From contig JBBDWL010000076.1 of the NCBI GenBank assembly GCA_040902895.1, forward strand, positions 1 through 64,000: a stretch of DNA of 64,000 bases, written 5' to 3'. The notes below the pieces were generated by a model. It saw only the letters and a list, made by a program, of their open reading frames with translations, was not told the DNA's origin and made no database searches. This document shows positions 10,324-20,808 of this stretch, piece after piece (positions within the stretch are counted from its first letter, which is position 1; every line of letters begins with the position of its first letter). Source of the stretch: JALYRV01 sp040902895. Its GTDB lineage: Bacteria; Acidobacteriota; Vicinamibacteria; Vicinamibacterales; SCN-69-37. Made by a program: the position numbers and the translations under genes.

Positions 10324-10941
10324 ATGGGCAGGTATATGGAAGACACCAGTTCCGAAACACGCGGCCAGTTCGATCGGCGCATGCGCATCACGCCGCTCGA
10401 TCTGCGCCAGCAGCGGTTCAAGATCGGCCTGCGCGGGTTCGATCGCACGGAGGTCGTCGCCTTCCTGACCGAAGCGGCCGATGACTATGAGCTGGCGGTG
10501 CGCGAGATGGATCGGCTGCGGGGCGAAGTCGCCCGCATGGAAGGGCTTCTCAACGAGCACCGCTCGCGCGAGAACAACCTGCGCGACACGCTCGTCACCG
10601 CGCAGCAGCTGTCGCAGCAAGTGCGCGAGCAGGGTCAGAAGGAAGCCAAGTTGATCGTCGACGAGGCGCAGAAGCGCGCGGCGCTGCTGCTGGAGCGCGC
10701 GCAGGGCCGCCTGCAGGCCATCGAGCGCGACATCAGCGAGCTGCACCTGCGCCGCCGCGATACCGAGGGCTCGCTCGAGGCCTCCATCCAGGCGCTCTAT
10801 CGCGCGCTCGAATTCGTGCGCGAACAGGGCGACGCGCGGATGTCGTCCGACGAGAAGATCCTGCTGCACCGTCCGCGGCCGGAGCGGACGGCCGGCGACG
10901 CGGTCGAATCGCCCGATCGCGCAGTCGACGGCCGCAGCTGA
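10324..10941 (+). CDS. DivIVA-domain coiled-coil protein
   Basis: A 205-residue protein with the DivIVA N-terminal signature: MRITPLDLRQQRFKIGLRGFDRTEVVAFLTEAADDYE (split: residues about 20-56), in which the FDRTEVVAFL pattern is typical. A long coiled coil follows (about 57-165). DivIVA-type proteins mark poles or division sites; the polar role is inferred from the family. The ATG at 10324 has GAGG eight bases upstream; an in-frame ATG at 10336 is the alternative. Four bases after its stop lies the perfect inverted repeat that may terminate its transcript. Confidence 0.82.
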   Translation: MGRYMEDTSSETRGQFDRRMRITPLDLRQQRFKIGLRGFDRTEVVAFLTEAADDYELAVREMDRLRGEVARMEGLLNEHRSRENNLRDTLVTAQQLSQQVREQGQKEAKLIVDEAQKRAALLLERAQGRLQAIERDISELHLRRRDTEGSLEASIQALYRALEFVREQGDARMSSDEKILLHRPRPERTAGDAVESPDRAVDGRS

Positions 10942-10944
10942 TAC

Positions 10945-11012
10945 CGAAATTGGGGACGGGTCTCAATTTCTGCCGAAGCTGAGCCAGAAATTGAGACCCG
11001 TCCCCAATTTCG
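10945..11012. repeat. Perfect 28-bp inverted repeat (REP/MITE-like hairpin)
   Basis: Arms 10945-10972 and 10985-11012 are exact reverse complements; the 12-base loop is CCGAAGCTGAGC. The core of the left arm reads AAATTGGGGACGGGTCTCAA. It could act as a terminator for the DivIVA-like gene, but there is no T-run. Its right arm runs into the hutI reading frame. Confidence 0.85.
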
Positions 11013-12265
11013 CCGCCGACCTGCTCCTAACGCACATCCGTCAGCTGTACATCGTCCCCGGCCCCGGACCGCTGGTCGGACCCGAGCAGGCCGACCTCGA
11101 ACCGATCCTCGACGGCATCGTCGCGATCGAGGACGGGCGGGTCACGTTTGCGGGGCCTGGCTCCGAAATCGAGACACAGATCATTCGCACGCCCCGCACG
11201 CAGGTCGTCGATCTCGGCTTGCGCCACTCGGTGGTCCCCGGATTCGTCGACCCTCACACCCACGTCGTCTACGCCGGTAACCGGCTGCCCGAGCTGCGCC
11301 GGCGCCTCGCGGGTGAGAGCTACGCCGACATCGCGGCGTCAGACGGCGGCATCGTCTCAACCGTCGAAGCCACGAGGGCCGCGAGCGCCGAGGAGCTTGC
11401 GGCACAGACCCGCGTGCGCCTCGACGAAATGCTGGCGGCGGGAACGACGACGGCCGAGGCGAAGAGCGGGTACGGGCTGGATACGGCGACCGAACGCCGG
11501 ATGCTCGAAGTGATTCGGGCGCTGGACGCGGAGCACGCGATCGATCTGGTGCCGACATTTCTTGGCGCGCATGACATCCCGCGCGAATTTCGCGGGCGCC
11601 AGACTGAATATGTGGATCTCATCGTCAACGAGATGCTGCCGGCCTGCGCGCCGCTGGCGGTGTGGTGCGATGTGTTCTGCGAGACCGGCGTGTTCACACC
11701 TGAGGAAAGCATCCGCATTCTCAGAACGGGCCGCGCGCACGGTCTGAAGCCGCGGGTGCATGCCGACGAGCTCGGCGCCTCGGGAGGGTCCGAGGTCGCA
11801 TCGCACGTCGGCGCGATCTCGGCCGATCATCTCGTGCATGCGACGGCGGCCGGCATCGAAGCCCTGCGATCGGCTGGTGTGATGGCAACGCTGCTGCCCT
11901 GTGCGGCGTTCTTTCTCAAACTTGGCCGATTCGCGCCGGCACGCCAAATGATCGAGGCCGGCGTTCCTGTGGCGCTCGCGACCGACGTCAATCCGGGCGG
12001 AGGCTTCTCGCCTTCCATGCCGTTCGCGATGTCGCTCGCGTGCTTCGCGATGAACCTGACGTTCGAAGAAGCGCTCGCAGCGGCCACCCTGAACGCCGCG
12101 GCGTCGCTGGATCTCGAAGACGAGATCGGCTCGCTCGAGCCCGGCAAGCTTGCCGATGCCGTCATCGTGCGCGGCGACGCAACAGAACTGTTGCGCGTCG
12201 GCTCGCCGGCCATCACGGCGGTCATCAAACGGGGTACTCTTGTGAGCGGACGGTATCCCGACTAA
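10991..12265 (+). CDS. hutI: Imidazolonepropionase
   Basis: Amidohydrolase-fold enzyme of histidine degradation that hydrolyses imidazolone-5-propanoate to N-formimidoyl-glutamate. Metal-site motifs: VPGFVDPHTHVVYAGNR (HxH), EAKSGYGLD, FLGAHDIPREFRGR, VHADELGASGGSEVA and ATDVNPGG. The only start upstream of the conserved region is the TTG at 10991, which lies inside the right arm of the inverted repeat, so the first nine or so residues (LRPVPNFAA, with fMet first) come from the repeat. Seven bases downstream lies the cyclodeaminase gene, also linked to formimidoyl-group use. Confidence 0.93.
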   Translation: MRPVPNFAADLLLTHIRQLYIVPGPGPLVGPEQADLEPILDGIVAIEDGRVTFAGPGSEIETQIIRTPRTQVVDLGLRHSVVPGFVDPHTHVVYAGNRLPELRRRLAGESYADIAASDGGIVSTVEATRAASAEELAAQTRVRLDEMLAAGTTTAEAKSGYGLDTATERRMLEVIRALDAEHAIDLVPTFLGAHDIPREFRGRQTEYVDLIVNEMLPACAPLAVWCDVFCETGVFTPEESIRILRTGRAHGLKPRVHADELGASGGSEVASHVGAISADHLVHATAAGIEALRSAGVMATLLPCAAFFLKLGRFAPARQMIEAGVPVALATDVNPGGGFSPSMPFAMSLACFAMNLTFEEALAAATLNAAASLDLEDEIGSLEPGKLADAVIVRGDATELLRVGSPAITAVIKRGTLVSGRYPD

Positions 12266-12271
12266 AGACCT

Positions 12272-12898
12272 ATGGCTGATACGGCTCTTACTTCCCTTTC
12301 GGTCGGCGCTCTGCTGGATGCCTTCGCCTCGAGCGCCCCCACGCCAGGCGGCGGATCCGCGGCAGCTCTCGCGGGGGCCGCCGGAGCGTCGCTGCTGGCG
12401 ATGGTGGCGGCGCTGCCGAAGACGAAAACAGGTGACGCAGGCGAACGCGAGGCGCTCGACGCGGCGGGCGGCAAACTGAACGATCTGCGGCGCGAGCTGG
12501 CCGCCCTGATCGACGCCGACACGCGCGCCTATGATCTGGTGACGGCCGCATATCGCCAGCCGAAAGCAACAGATGCGGAGAAAGCTGCTCGCAAGGAAGC
12601 CATCCAGGCCGCGCTGCGTGCTGCGACTGAAACACCTTTGTCGACAATGCGCGCGTGCGATGCCGCGATCCGCGAGGCCGCGGCCGTCGCGCAGAACGGC
12701 AATCCTTCCGCAGCCAGCGACGTGTTCGTGGGAGTCGAGCTCACGCTCGCGGGGCTGCGCGGCGCCGAAAAGAACGTCGCTATCAACCTCGGCAACCTTA
12801 CCGACGAGGCTTACAGAGACGACGCAGCCAACGAAGCAAAGACACTGCTCGAGACAGGGAGCGAGCAGGCGGAGATTTGCAGAAAGCTGCTCGGGTAG
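12272..12898 (+). CDS. Formimidoyltetrahydrofolate cyclodeaminase-like protein (FTCD_C/FchA)
   Basis: A 208-residue all-helical cyclodeaminase/cyclohydrolase-family protein, which would release ammonia from 5-formimidoyl-THF to form methenyl-THF. The diagnostic N-terminal segment SSAPTPGGGSAAALAGAAGASLLAMVA is present, as is NLGNLTDEAY near the end. Its position six bases after hutI supports work on the formimidoyl group from histidine breakdown. hutH, hutU and a formiminotransferase are not in this window. Confidence 0.88.
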   Translation: MADTALTSLSVGALLDAFASSAPTPGGGSAAALAGAAGASLLAMVAALPKTKTGDAGEREALDAAGGKLNDLRRELAALIDADTRAYDLVTAAYRQPKATDAEKAARKEAIQAALRAATETPLSTMRACDAAIREAAAVAQNGNPSAASDVFVGVELTLAGLRGAEKNVAINLGNLTDEAYRDDAANEAKTLLETGSEQAEICRKLLG

Positions 12899-12911
12899 CG
12901 CGGGCCTGCGT

Positions 12912-13570
12912 TCACCGAATCTGATTCAGCAGCCGGTTCCACCGGATCCGCTCGAACATGCCTGCCGGCGCGCCGGCGGCCTCGTTGAACGACCAGTAGA
13001 TCACCAGCGCCCGGCCCTTCACGAAGCTGCGCGGCAAAAATCCCCAGAAGCGCGAGTCCTGTGAGTTGTCGCGGTTGTCGCCCATCATAAAGAGCTGGTC
13101 GGATGGCACGGTGACCGGCCCGAACGTCTCGCGCAGATCCCACGGGCGGCCCTGACTCTGTGCAGTGGCCGAAGAATCCCCGCCGCTCGCCGACGGCGGG
13201 AACATGAGGTGCACGTACGGCTCGTCGAGCGGCGTGCCGTTGACGTGCACTTTCTTGTTTCGCAGCTCGATGGTCTCTCCGGGCAGGCCGATCACGCGCT
13301 TGATGAAATCGCGCTCGGGCTCTTCCGGATACTTGAAGACGATGATGTCGCCGCGGCGGATGTCGCGGTTCGGGAGCAGCGCGCGCTCGAGCGCAGTGGC
13401 GCCAGGCGCGAAGATGAACTTGTTGACCAGCAGGTGATCGCCGATCAGCAGGTTCGGCTCCATCGAGCCCGTGGGAATCTTGAAGGCCTGCACCACGAAC
13501 GTGCGCGCGAAGAGCGCCAGAATCACGGCAATCAGGATCGACTCGAAGTATTCGCGGGCCGTCGATTTTT

Positions 13571-13574
<4 letters not shown>
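12912..13574 (-). CDS. lepB: Signal peptidase I
   Basis: Membrane serine protease that removes signal peptides from exported proteins. One N-terminal membrane segment (ESILIAVILALFARTFVVQA, residues 11-30), then catalytic Ser37 in PTGSMEPNL and the general-base Lys92 in DFIKRVIGLPGE, and the family box GDNRDNSQDSRFWG. 220 residues. The start is the GTG at 13574, overlapping the lepA stop (GTGA) with GAGGA ahead of it; longer upstream starts would read through lepA. The lepA-lepB order is common in bacteria. It converges on the cyclodeaminase gene. Confidence 0.95.
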
Positions 13575-15382
<1,808 letters not shown>

Positions 15383-15409
15383 GTAGAACCTCCGATTGTA
15401 TCAGGCTGC

Positions 15410-15541
15410 TTGCGGGGCCCGGGACGCCACGAGCGCAAGTTAGCCGTGATCCGCGAGGCTGCCCGCCACCGCTTCCCGGCTCCTGACATCGACACGATGC
15501 TCGCTGAAATCGCGCGGGGCTACGAGCAGGATCTCGATTGA
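15410..15541 (+). pseudogene. Antitoxin remnant (C-terminal tail of a VapB-like antitoxin)
   Basis: In-frame codons just upstream of the truncated PIN gene encode ERKLAVIREAARHRFP followed by DIDTMLAEIARGYEQDLD and a stop. This looks like the toxin-binding tail of a short antitoxin. No DNA-binding domain or start codon precedes it: the reading frame runs back into the antisense of lepA. The stop overlaps the PIN start (TTGA), the usual VapBC junction, so this is read as a 5'-deleted antitoxin gene. Confidence 0.55.
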
Positions 15542-15762
15542 TCTTCATCGACTCCAATATCCCCATGTATCTCGTGGGGGTCGACCAGGTGCTGCCAGTC
15601 ACGTTTCCGGATATCCGGCGCGCGCGCGAGTTGTTGTCGACGGTTCGCCTGCCAGCTCGCGATGCGCTTCACGTCGCAGTCATGGAGGCTGCCGGCATCG
15701 AAGAGATTATGACGTTCGACACCGGCTTTGACGCGGTGCCGACCATCCGGCGCATGATCTAG
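15538..15762 (+). pseudogene. Internally deleted PIN-domain toxin (VapC-like)
   Basis: A 74-residue ORF with TTG start. Residues 1-13 (IFIDSNIPMYLVG) match the start of a PIN domain, and ARDALHVAVMEAAGIEEIMTFDTGFDAVPTI matches its end, retaining three acidic residues. About 50-60 central residues, including the region of the conserved Glu, are missing, with the join near VDQVLPVTFPDI. The frame stays open, but the catalytic pocket cannot be complete. Read as a decayed toxin; a truncated but expressed protein cannot be excluded. Confidence 0.65.
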
Positions 15763-15768
15763 CGCCCG

Positions 15769-16053
15769 TCACAGATGCTTCGGCCATTTCTGCCGGCCGT
15801 GGACAACTGCGATGACCTCGAGACGATCGCCGCGCAGCCTATAGGGAATCACGTATGGTGTGCGAGGCACGACGAGCTCCCGGGTGCCTGCGACTCGACC
15901 TGGACGGCCCATATTCGGCAGTTCACTGAGCCGCTCGACTGCATGAAGCAGCATGCTGGCGATGCGGTTGGCGGCCTTTGGATTATCACGCGCGATGTAC
16001 GACCGGAGGTGGGCGAGGTGTTCGATCGCCCGCGGCGACCAGACGATGGTCAC
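15769..16053 (-). CDS. RelE/ParE-family toxin
   Basis: A 94-residue type II toxin. The family pattern is clear: IVWSPRAIEHLAHLRSYIA at the start, AVERLSELPNMGRPGR, and the C-terminal PYVIPYRLRGDRLEVIAVVHGRQKWP. RelE members cut mRNA on the ribosome and ParE members poison gyrase; the sequence resembles the ParE side (RELVVPRTPYVIPYR) but this is not decisive. The start overlaps the stop of the upstream antitoxin gene (ATGA). Confidence 0.87.
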   Translation of the reverse strand: MTIVWSPRAIEHLAHLRSYIARDNPKAANRIASMLLHAVERLSELPNMGRPGRVAGTRELVVPRTPYVIPYRLRGDRLEVIAVVHGRQKWPKHL

Positions 16054-16310
16054 GCGCGAGGCGCCTTTCGCTCACGTTTCCGGCCCCACGAATCGAGCCA
16101 GTTCGCGACATCTTTGTGCGGCACACCGCGGCCCTCGTCGAGCTCTTTGATTCCTGCCTGAATCTCATCGAGCTGCCAGCTCTCCGCCTCGACGAAGGCG
16201 GCAATCGCCTCGGCGGCAAGAAACGACTTTGAGCGCCGAGAGCGTTTGGCGAGCGTCTCGAGGCGCCGCTTGGTATCGGTATCGATTCGAACGGACAAGG
16301 TTGTGGTCAT
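16050..16310 (-). CDS. Ribbon-helix-helix (CopG/ParD-type) antitoxin
   Basis: An 86-residue antitoxin. The N-terminal ribbon-helix-helix (TTTLSVRIDTDTKRRLETLAKRSRRSKSFLAAEAIAAFV, residues about 2-40) should dimerise and bind the operator; the acidic C-terminal part neutralises the toxin encoded immediately downstream. The AT-rich 40 bases ahead of the start (16311-16350), with a GTTAAC palindrome, are the likely autoregulated promoter/operator. This pair is intact, unlike the VapBC remnant beside it. Confidence 0.87.
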   Translation of the reverse strand: MTTTLSVRIDTDTKRRLETLAKRSRRSKSFLAAEAIAAFVEAESWQLDEIQAGIKELDEGRGVPHKDVANWLDSWGRKRERKAPRA

Positions 16311-16398
16311 TGCAGTTGCCTATGTTAACTTGTGTACATCCTAGCACATCTGTTCCCAATGGCGACGATGCAAGGCCCGTCCGGCGGCAGCTTAATCC

Positions 16399-17118
16399 TC
16401 ATCCGGCGAACATCCCGGCCGCGGCGGCGATGAGCAGCGCCCCGCTGACCCGCGCGCTCGCGGCGCCGATCGGCGCGAGCTTCTCGAACGCGACGACGAT
16501 CGTCAATGCGATGATGACCGTGAGGTTCATGACGCCGCCGACGAACAGCAGCAGCATCAGCGCCCAGCAGCAGCCGACGCAGTACACGCCGTGTTCCGCG
16601 CCCATGCGAAACGCGCCCCAGGCGCCGCTTCGCCAGCGGCGGGTGAGGAAGTCGGCCGGCGACTGGCACGTGGTCAGGCAAGCGTGTTTGAGCGGCGTCC
16701 ACTGGTAGACGCCGGCAATCAGCAACAGCACCGCGCCCGCTTTCGCGCTCGACATCTCCATCATGGGGTCGACGAAGCCGAGCCGTCCGAGCTGCCACTG
16801 CAGGGCGGTCGCGCCGACGCTGAAGAGCGCCCACACCGCGAGGTAGCCGGCCGCAAGCGGGTACGGGCGGCTCGCGCCGCGCGCGAGCAGAATCATCGGG
16901 ACAGCCGACGGCAGCATCATGCCGGTCATCATCACCGCCCACATCGCCCACAGCAGCAGCAGGTGCGGCGCATCCCACACCGGCGTCATCGTCCACGCAC
17001 TGGCCCCGGTCATCGGGCCGTACATGTCGCGCGCCATGACGATGATCCACGTCCAGGACACCAGCGGGATGAGGATCAGCAGCGCAACCAGTGTGAGAGA
17101 GCGATTCGCCGTCTGCAT
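16399..17118 (-). CDS. DUF2182 integral membrane protein
   Basis: A 239-residue polytopic membrane protein with about six hydrophobic segments. The DUF2182 signature is present: WAMWAVMMTGMMLPSAVPMILL, and a Cys/His-containing patch (LKHACLTTCQSP; GAEHGVYCVGCCWALM) suggesting metal binding. Members are annotated as predicted metal-binding membrane proteins; the biochemical role is not known. The ATG at 17118 begins the first membrane segment. It is divergent from a DUF1326 gene, a pairing seen in many genomes. Confidence 0.85.
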   Translation of the reverse strand: MQTANRSLTLVALLILIPLVSWTWIIVMARDMYGPMTGASAWTMTPVWDAPHLLLLWAMWAVMMTGMMLPSAVPMILLARGASRPYPLAAGYLAVWALFSVGATALQWQLGRLGFVDPMMEMSSAKAGAVLLLIAGVYQWTPLKHACLTTCQSPADFLTRRWRSGAWGAFRMGAEHGVYCVGCCWALMLLLFVGGVMNLTVIIALTIVVAFEKLAPIGAASARVSGALLIAAAAGMFAG

Positions 17119-17190
17119 GGCCGGCGATTGTAGAACGGCTTGACTGCGGGGCCGCCCCGCCAGAGTATTGGCGCCAGGAACTGGGGGTCG

Positions 17191-17784
17191 ATGATGGCCT
17201 GGACCGTGGCCGGCAACGTGCTCATCGCGTGCAACTGTGACTATGGATGCCCGTGCAACTTCAACGCATTGCCCAGCCGAGGCAACTGCGAGGGCGGCTG
17301 GATATGGATCGTCGACAAGGGGCACGTTGACGACGTGTCCCTCGACGGCCTGGGGATCGCGTTGTTTGCGAAATGGCCTGGGGCCATCCACCACGGAGGC
17401 GGCCGGGCGGTCTGCTATGTGGACGAGCGGGCCACTGACGCGCAGCGCAACGCGCTGGCCGTCCTGTTGCGGGGCGAGCTGGGCGGGCCCTGGGGGCTGT
17501 TCATCAAGACCTACGCGCTGGCGGACCCGGTGATGGCGCGGTTCGATGTGCGGCTGGCCGACTATGGAACCCGCGTCAGCATCGGGGACGCTGTCGCCCT
17601 GGAGCTCGAGACGATTCGCAATCCGGTGACCCAGGCGGAAGTCCATCCCGAGGTCGTGCTGCCCGAAGGACTCATCACCAAGCGAGGGAGCATGGCCGCG
17701 TCGAAAGTGTTTCGCGTTGGCTCCGGGCTCGAGTACGACCACTCCGGCCAGTACGCCGCCTTTGGCCGGTTCGAGTACGCGTAA
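17191..17784 (+). CDS. DUF1326 domain protein
   Basis: A 197-residue protein with the DUF1326 opening: WTVAGNVLIACNCDYGCPCNFNALPSRGNCEGGW, rich in cysteines (four within the first 40 residues), and later FALFAKWPGAIHHGGG-like and KTYALADP segments. Function unknown; the conserved cysteines suggest metal handling. A GGGGG ribosome site precedes two adjacent ATGs. It probably works with the divergent DUF2182 protein (inference from recurring neighbourhood). Confidence 0.83.
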   Translation: MMAWTVAGNVLIACNCDYGCPCNFNALPSRGNCEGGWIWIVDKGHVDDVSLDGLGIALFAKWPGAIHHGGGRAVCYVDERATDAQRNALAVLLRGELGGPWGLFIKTYALADPVMARFDVRLADYGTRVSIGDAVALELETIRNPVTQAEVHPEVVLPEGLITKRGSMAASKVFRVGSGLEYDHSGQYAAFGRFEYA

Positions 17785-17817
17785 GTCCGCCATAACGACC
17801 TGATGGTTTGGGCGCTG

Positions 17818-20505
17818 TTAGTAGTCCCTCAGCGCGACGTTCGGATCGACTCCCGCCGCCCGGCGCGCCGGGATGTAGCAGGCGGCCACGCCGGCGAGCA
17901 GGAATGTCAGCGACACCCACGCCAGCAGCCACGCATCGAGGCCGGGCAGCAGATTCGAGAAAAGCGGTGTCAGGTTCAGCCTGATGATGATGCCGAGTGA
18001 CAATCCGGCCGCGAGGCCGAGGAGCACTGGCCGCAGTCCGTCTTTCATCACCATCCGCCGCAGCGCGGGCGGCGTCGCGCCGAGCGCCATGCGCAGGCCG
18101 ATTTCGCGGCGGCGGCGTGCCACCACGTGCGACAGGACGCCGTAGAGTCCGACGAGCGCGAGAATGAGCGCGCCCATGCCCAGCACTCCGGTCAGCCGCG
18201 ACGTCGCCTCGAGGAATGCGGTCTCGGGCCCGGCCACTTCGACGCCTGTGCCGCCGGCCGTCGGCGCCAGCCGCGAGTCGGTGGACCGGAGCATCGCATG
18301 CAGCGGCCCCACGAGATCCGACGGATTGCCATCGGTCCTCGCGACGAACGACAGCGTCGGCTCGAAGCGCTGCGCGAACGGCACGTACACCGTTCCCGAC
18401 TCGCGGGCGCCCCTGCCCGTCTCGGTATCGGAGGCGACGCCGACGATGCGCTTCGTCTCAATCGGCCACTCGGGATCGCCGACCCAGGGTTGCCGCGTGA
18501 ACATCACTTGGCGTCCGACCACATCGGTCGTCTCGAAGACCTCGCGGGCGACCGCTGCGCTGATGACGGCGACCGGCTCCGCCCCGCGCGTGTCTCGCGC
18601 GTCGAGCGCCCTGCCGCGGACGATCTCGACGCCGAGCACGCCGAAGATTTCGGGCGTGGCCACCAGCAGCTCCTGGCGGTGGCCGGCAAACGTGCCTTCG
18701 ATGAACGGCTTGTCCAGACGCGTGACGCGCGCGCCCGGATTCGTCAATCCGAAAGGCAGACCCGACGACACGGCCGCGGCCGTGACGCCAGGCAATCGGG
18801 CGATGCGCTCGTGCAGGCTGCCGGCGATCTGCCGCACGCGCTCTTCCTCGATGCCGTGATTCTGGAACTCGACGTGCAGCACGGCGAGGCGATCCAGATC
18901 GATGCCGGTCTCGAGCCGCGCCTGCGCGGCCATCTGCCGCACGCTCAACGCGGCCATGGCCACGAGCACCACGGACACCGCCACTTGTCCGGCTATGAGC
19001 AGGCTGCGTCCGCGCCAGCGCGGCAGCGCGGCATGCGATCCTCCGCCCGTGATCGTGCCGCGGAAGTCGGCGCGGCTCGCTTTCCATGCGGGCCAGACGC
19101 CGAACACGGCCAGCGCTAGGGTCGTCGCACCAGCGGCGACGCCGACGGCCGACAGCTCGAGCTCCGGCGCCACATGAAACGTCAGGCGCGCCGGCCCGAT
19201 GAACCCGCCGCCCAGCTTGACGAGCAATATGCGCGCGACGGCAAGACCCAGCAATCCACCCGTCAACGCCAGCAGGCCGCTCTCGACGAGCTGCTCGCGC
19301 GCGAGACGCCAGCGTGAGGCGCCGAGCGACAGCCGGACGGCGAGATCGCGCGAGCGATCCGCGGCGCGCGCGAGCAGCAGGTTCGCCACGTTCGTGCACG
19401 CCACGAGCAGCACCAGCACCACGACCACCAGCACGGTCGTCGCGAGCGACGCGACGAGACGATCGGCACTTTCGGCAATCTTGATCGATGACAGCCGCAT
19501 GACGACCCACGGCCGCGAGTAGTTGTACGCGGGATAGCGGGCGCGATCCATGCCTTGCCCGATCGGATCGCTGACATCGAGCTGCCCCGCGATCATCGCC
19601 ACCTCGGTGGTCGCGTCCTCAATGGTTCGTCCCGGCGCAAGGCGCCCCATGACACGCAGCCAGTGGCCGTCACGCCGCTGCAGATCGCTGCCGCGCTGCG
19701 CGAACGCCGCGTTGGCCGCGAGAGGCACCCAGTACAGGGACGGCGTCACCTTCGGCATAAACGCGCCGCGGAACGACTCGGGCGCCACGCCGATGATCTC
19801 GAACGGGCGCCCGCCGATCCTGACGACCGAGCCGATGGCCGAGCGATCGGCGCCGAACGCGCGCTGCCAGAAACCGTGGCTGAGGACGACGACGTCGGGC
19901 GCGCCGGGCCGATCGTCGGCGGGCTGCAGCAGCCGGCCGGCGTGCGGTTCGATGCCGAGGACGCCGAAGTACTCACCGGTCACGAGCTCGCCCCACTCGA
20001 TCGTGGCGAGCGCCTGCGAGGCGATCGGCTGGCGGACGCGCGCGAACGCCATCACGGCGCCGAAGGCCGTCTGTCTGTCGCGAAGGTCCTCGAAGTCGGG
20101 CGTCGAGAGGCTGATCATCGGCCCGCTGCCGGGCGGACGCTTGTGGTAGATGCGCACGACTTCCTCGGGACTGCGCACGCCGATGTCGCCGTCGAACATC
20201 GCGTGAATGACGGAATAGACCGCCGTCGTCATGCCGATGCCGAGCGCAAGCGTGAGCACGGCAAAGAGCGAGAGCCAGGGCGCCTGGCGCAGCCGGCGCC
20301 AGCCATAAACGATGTCGCGACCGAGGTTGCGCATAGGTTTCTCCCAGGGCACCGTGAGGACCGCGGCCAGAATTCGGATGAGCGCGGCTGCGTACGACAG
20401 CCGGCGCGAGAGCTGCGGCAGCTTCCCTGCCGAGCGGCGCCGCTCATGCTCCGCGTCGGCGCGCGCTTCGGAGAGTGCGCGCCGCGTCAGGTCATCAAGT
20501 GGCAT
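17818..20505 (-). CDS. ADOP-type ABC transporter permease (MacB/FtsX family)
   Basis: An 895-residue permease. A short cytoplasmic prefix (1-75) is followed by two copies of the MacB-like unit, each a periplasmic MacB_PCD domain plus FtsX membrane segments: first TM near WLSLFAVLTLALGIGMTTAVYSV, three TMs at about 355-480, then a second periplasmic domain and the final TMs with LSHVVARRRREIGLRMALGA. There is no ATPase domain and no ATPase gene nearby, matching the orphan ADOP family. Substrate unknown. The PadR gene lies 13 bases upstream, so the regulator probably controls it. Confidence 0.88.
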   Translation of the reverse strand: MPLDDLTRRALSEARADAEHERRRSAGKLPQLSRRLSYAAALIRILAAVLTVPWEKPMRNLGRDIVYGWRRLRQAPWLSLFAVLTLALGIGMTTAVYSVIHAMFDGDIGVRSPEEVVRIYHKRPPGSGPMISLSTPDFEDLRDRQTAFGAVMAFARVRQPIASQALATIEWGELVTGEYFGVLGIEPHAGRLLQPADDRPGAPDVVVLSHGFWQRAFGADRSAIGSVVRIGGRPFEIIGVAPESFRGAFMPKVTPSLYWVPLAANAAFAQRGSDLQRRDGHWLRVMGRLAPGRTIEDATTEVAMIAGQLDVSDPIGQGMDRARYPAYNYSRPWVVMRLSSIKIAESADRLVASLATTVLVVVVLVLLVACTNVANLLLARAADRSRDLAVRLSLGASRWRLAREQLVESGLLALTGGLLGLAVARILLVKLGGGFIGPARLTFHVAPELELSAVGVAAGATTLALAVFGVWPAWKASRADFRGTITGGGSHAALPRWRGRSLLIAGQVAVSVVLVAMAALSVRQMAAQARLETGIDLDRLAVLHVEFQNHGIEEERVRQIAGSLHERIARLPGVTAAAVSSGLPFGLTNPGARVTRLDKPFIEGTFAGHRQELLVATPEIFGVLGVEIVRGRALDARDTRGAEPVAVISAAVAREVFETTDVVGRQVMFTRQPWVGDPEWPIETKRIVGVASDTETGRGARESGTVYVPFAQRFEPTLSFVARTDGNPSDLVGPLHAMLRSTDSRLAPTAGGTGVEVAGPETAFLEATSRLTGVLGMGALILALVGLYGVLSHVVARRRREIGLRMALGATPPALRRMVMKDGLRPVLLGLAAGLSLGIIIRLNLTPLFSNLLPGLDAWLLAWVSLTFLLAGVAACYIPARRAAGVDPNVALRDY

Positions 20506-20518
20506 CGGCCGTCACCGA

Positions 20519-20803
20519 TCATGGCTTCACGCCCAGCGGCAGATCGCCGTGGAGAATCCGTGAGGCCATCAGTGCGCGGAGTCCGAGCGCCGTGGGTTCG
20601 TAGATCCGTCGCGGCGGCCCCTCCCCTGGACGCGCGTCGGGCGCGGACGTCACCAGGCCCTTCTGCTCCATTCGTCCGAGCGTCACGTACACGCTGCCCC
20701 GCTTGAGCCGGCCGCGCGAGGCGTGTACCAGGTCGAGCCCGTATGTCGGACCGTGGGCCAGGAGGAGATCGAGGACGAGGGCTTCGAGGGCGGCAACCGG
20801 CAT
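20519..20803 (-). CDS. PadR-family transcriptional regulator
   Basis: A 94-residue winged-helix regulator from the ATG at 20803: ALEALVLDLLLAHGPTYGLDLVHASRGRLKRGSVYVTLGRMEQKGLVTSA, then a wing and C-terminal helix (YEPTALGLRALMASRIL). PadR proteins are dimeric repressors that often control adjacent transporter genes. A TTG at 20809 is the alternative start but falls inside the palindrome that is the likely operator. Precedes the ADOP permease gene on the same strand. Confidence 0.9.
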   Translation of the reverse strand: MPVAALEALVLDLLLAHGPTYGLDLVHASRGRLKRGSVYVTLGRMEQKGLVTSAPDARPGEGPPRRIYEPTALGLRALMASRILHGDLPLGVKP

Positions 20804-20808
20804 CGCCA

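Noticed and set aside
10945..11012. Classical rho-independent terminator after the DivIVA-like gene
   Set aside because: Stem is strong but no U-run follows on either strand; kept as a repeat instead.
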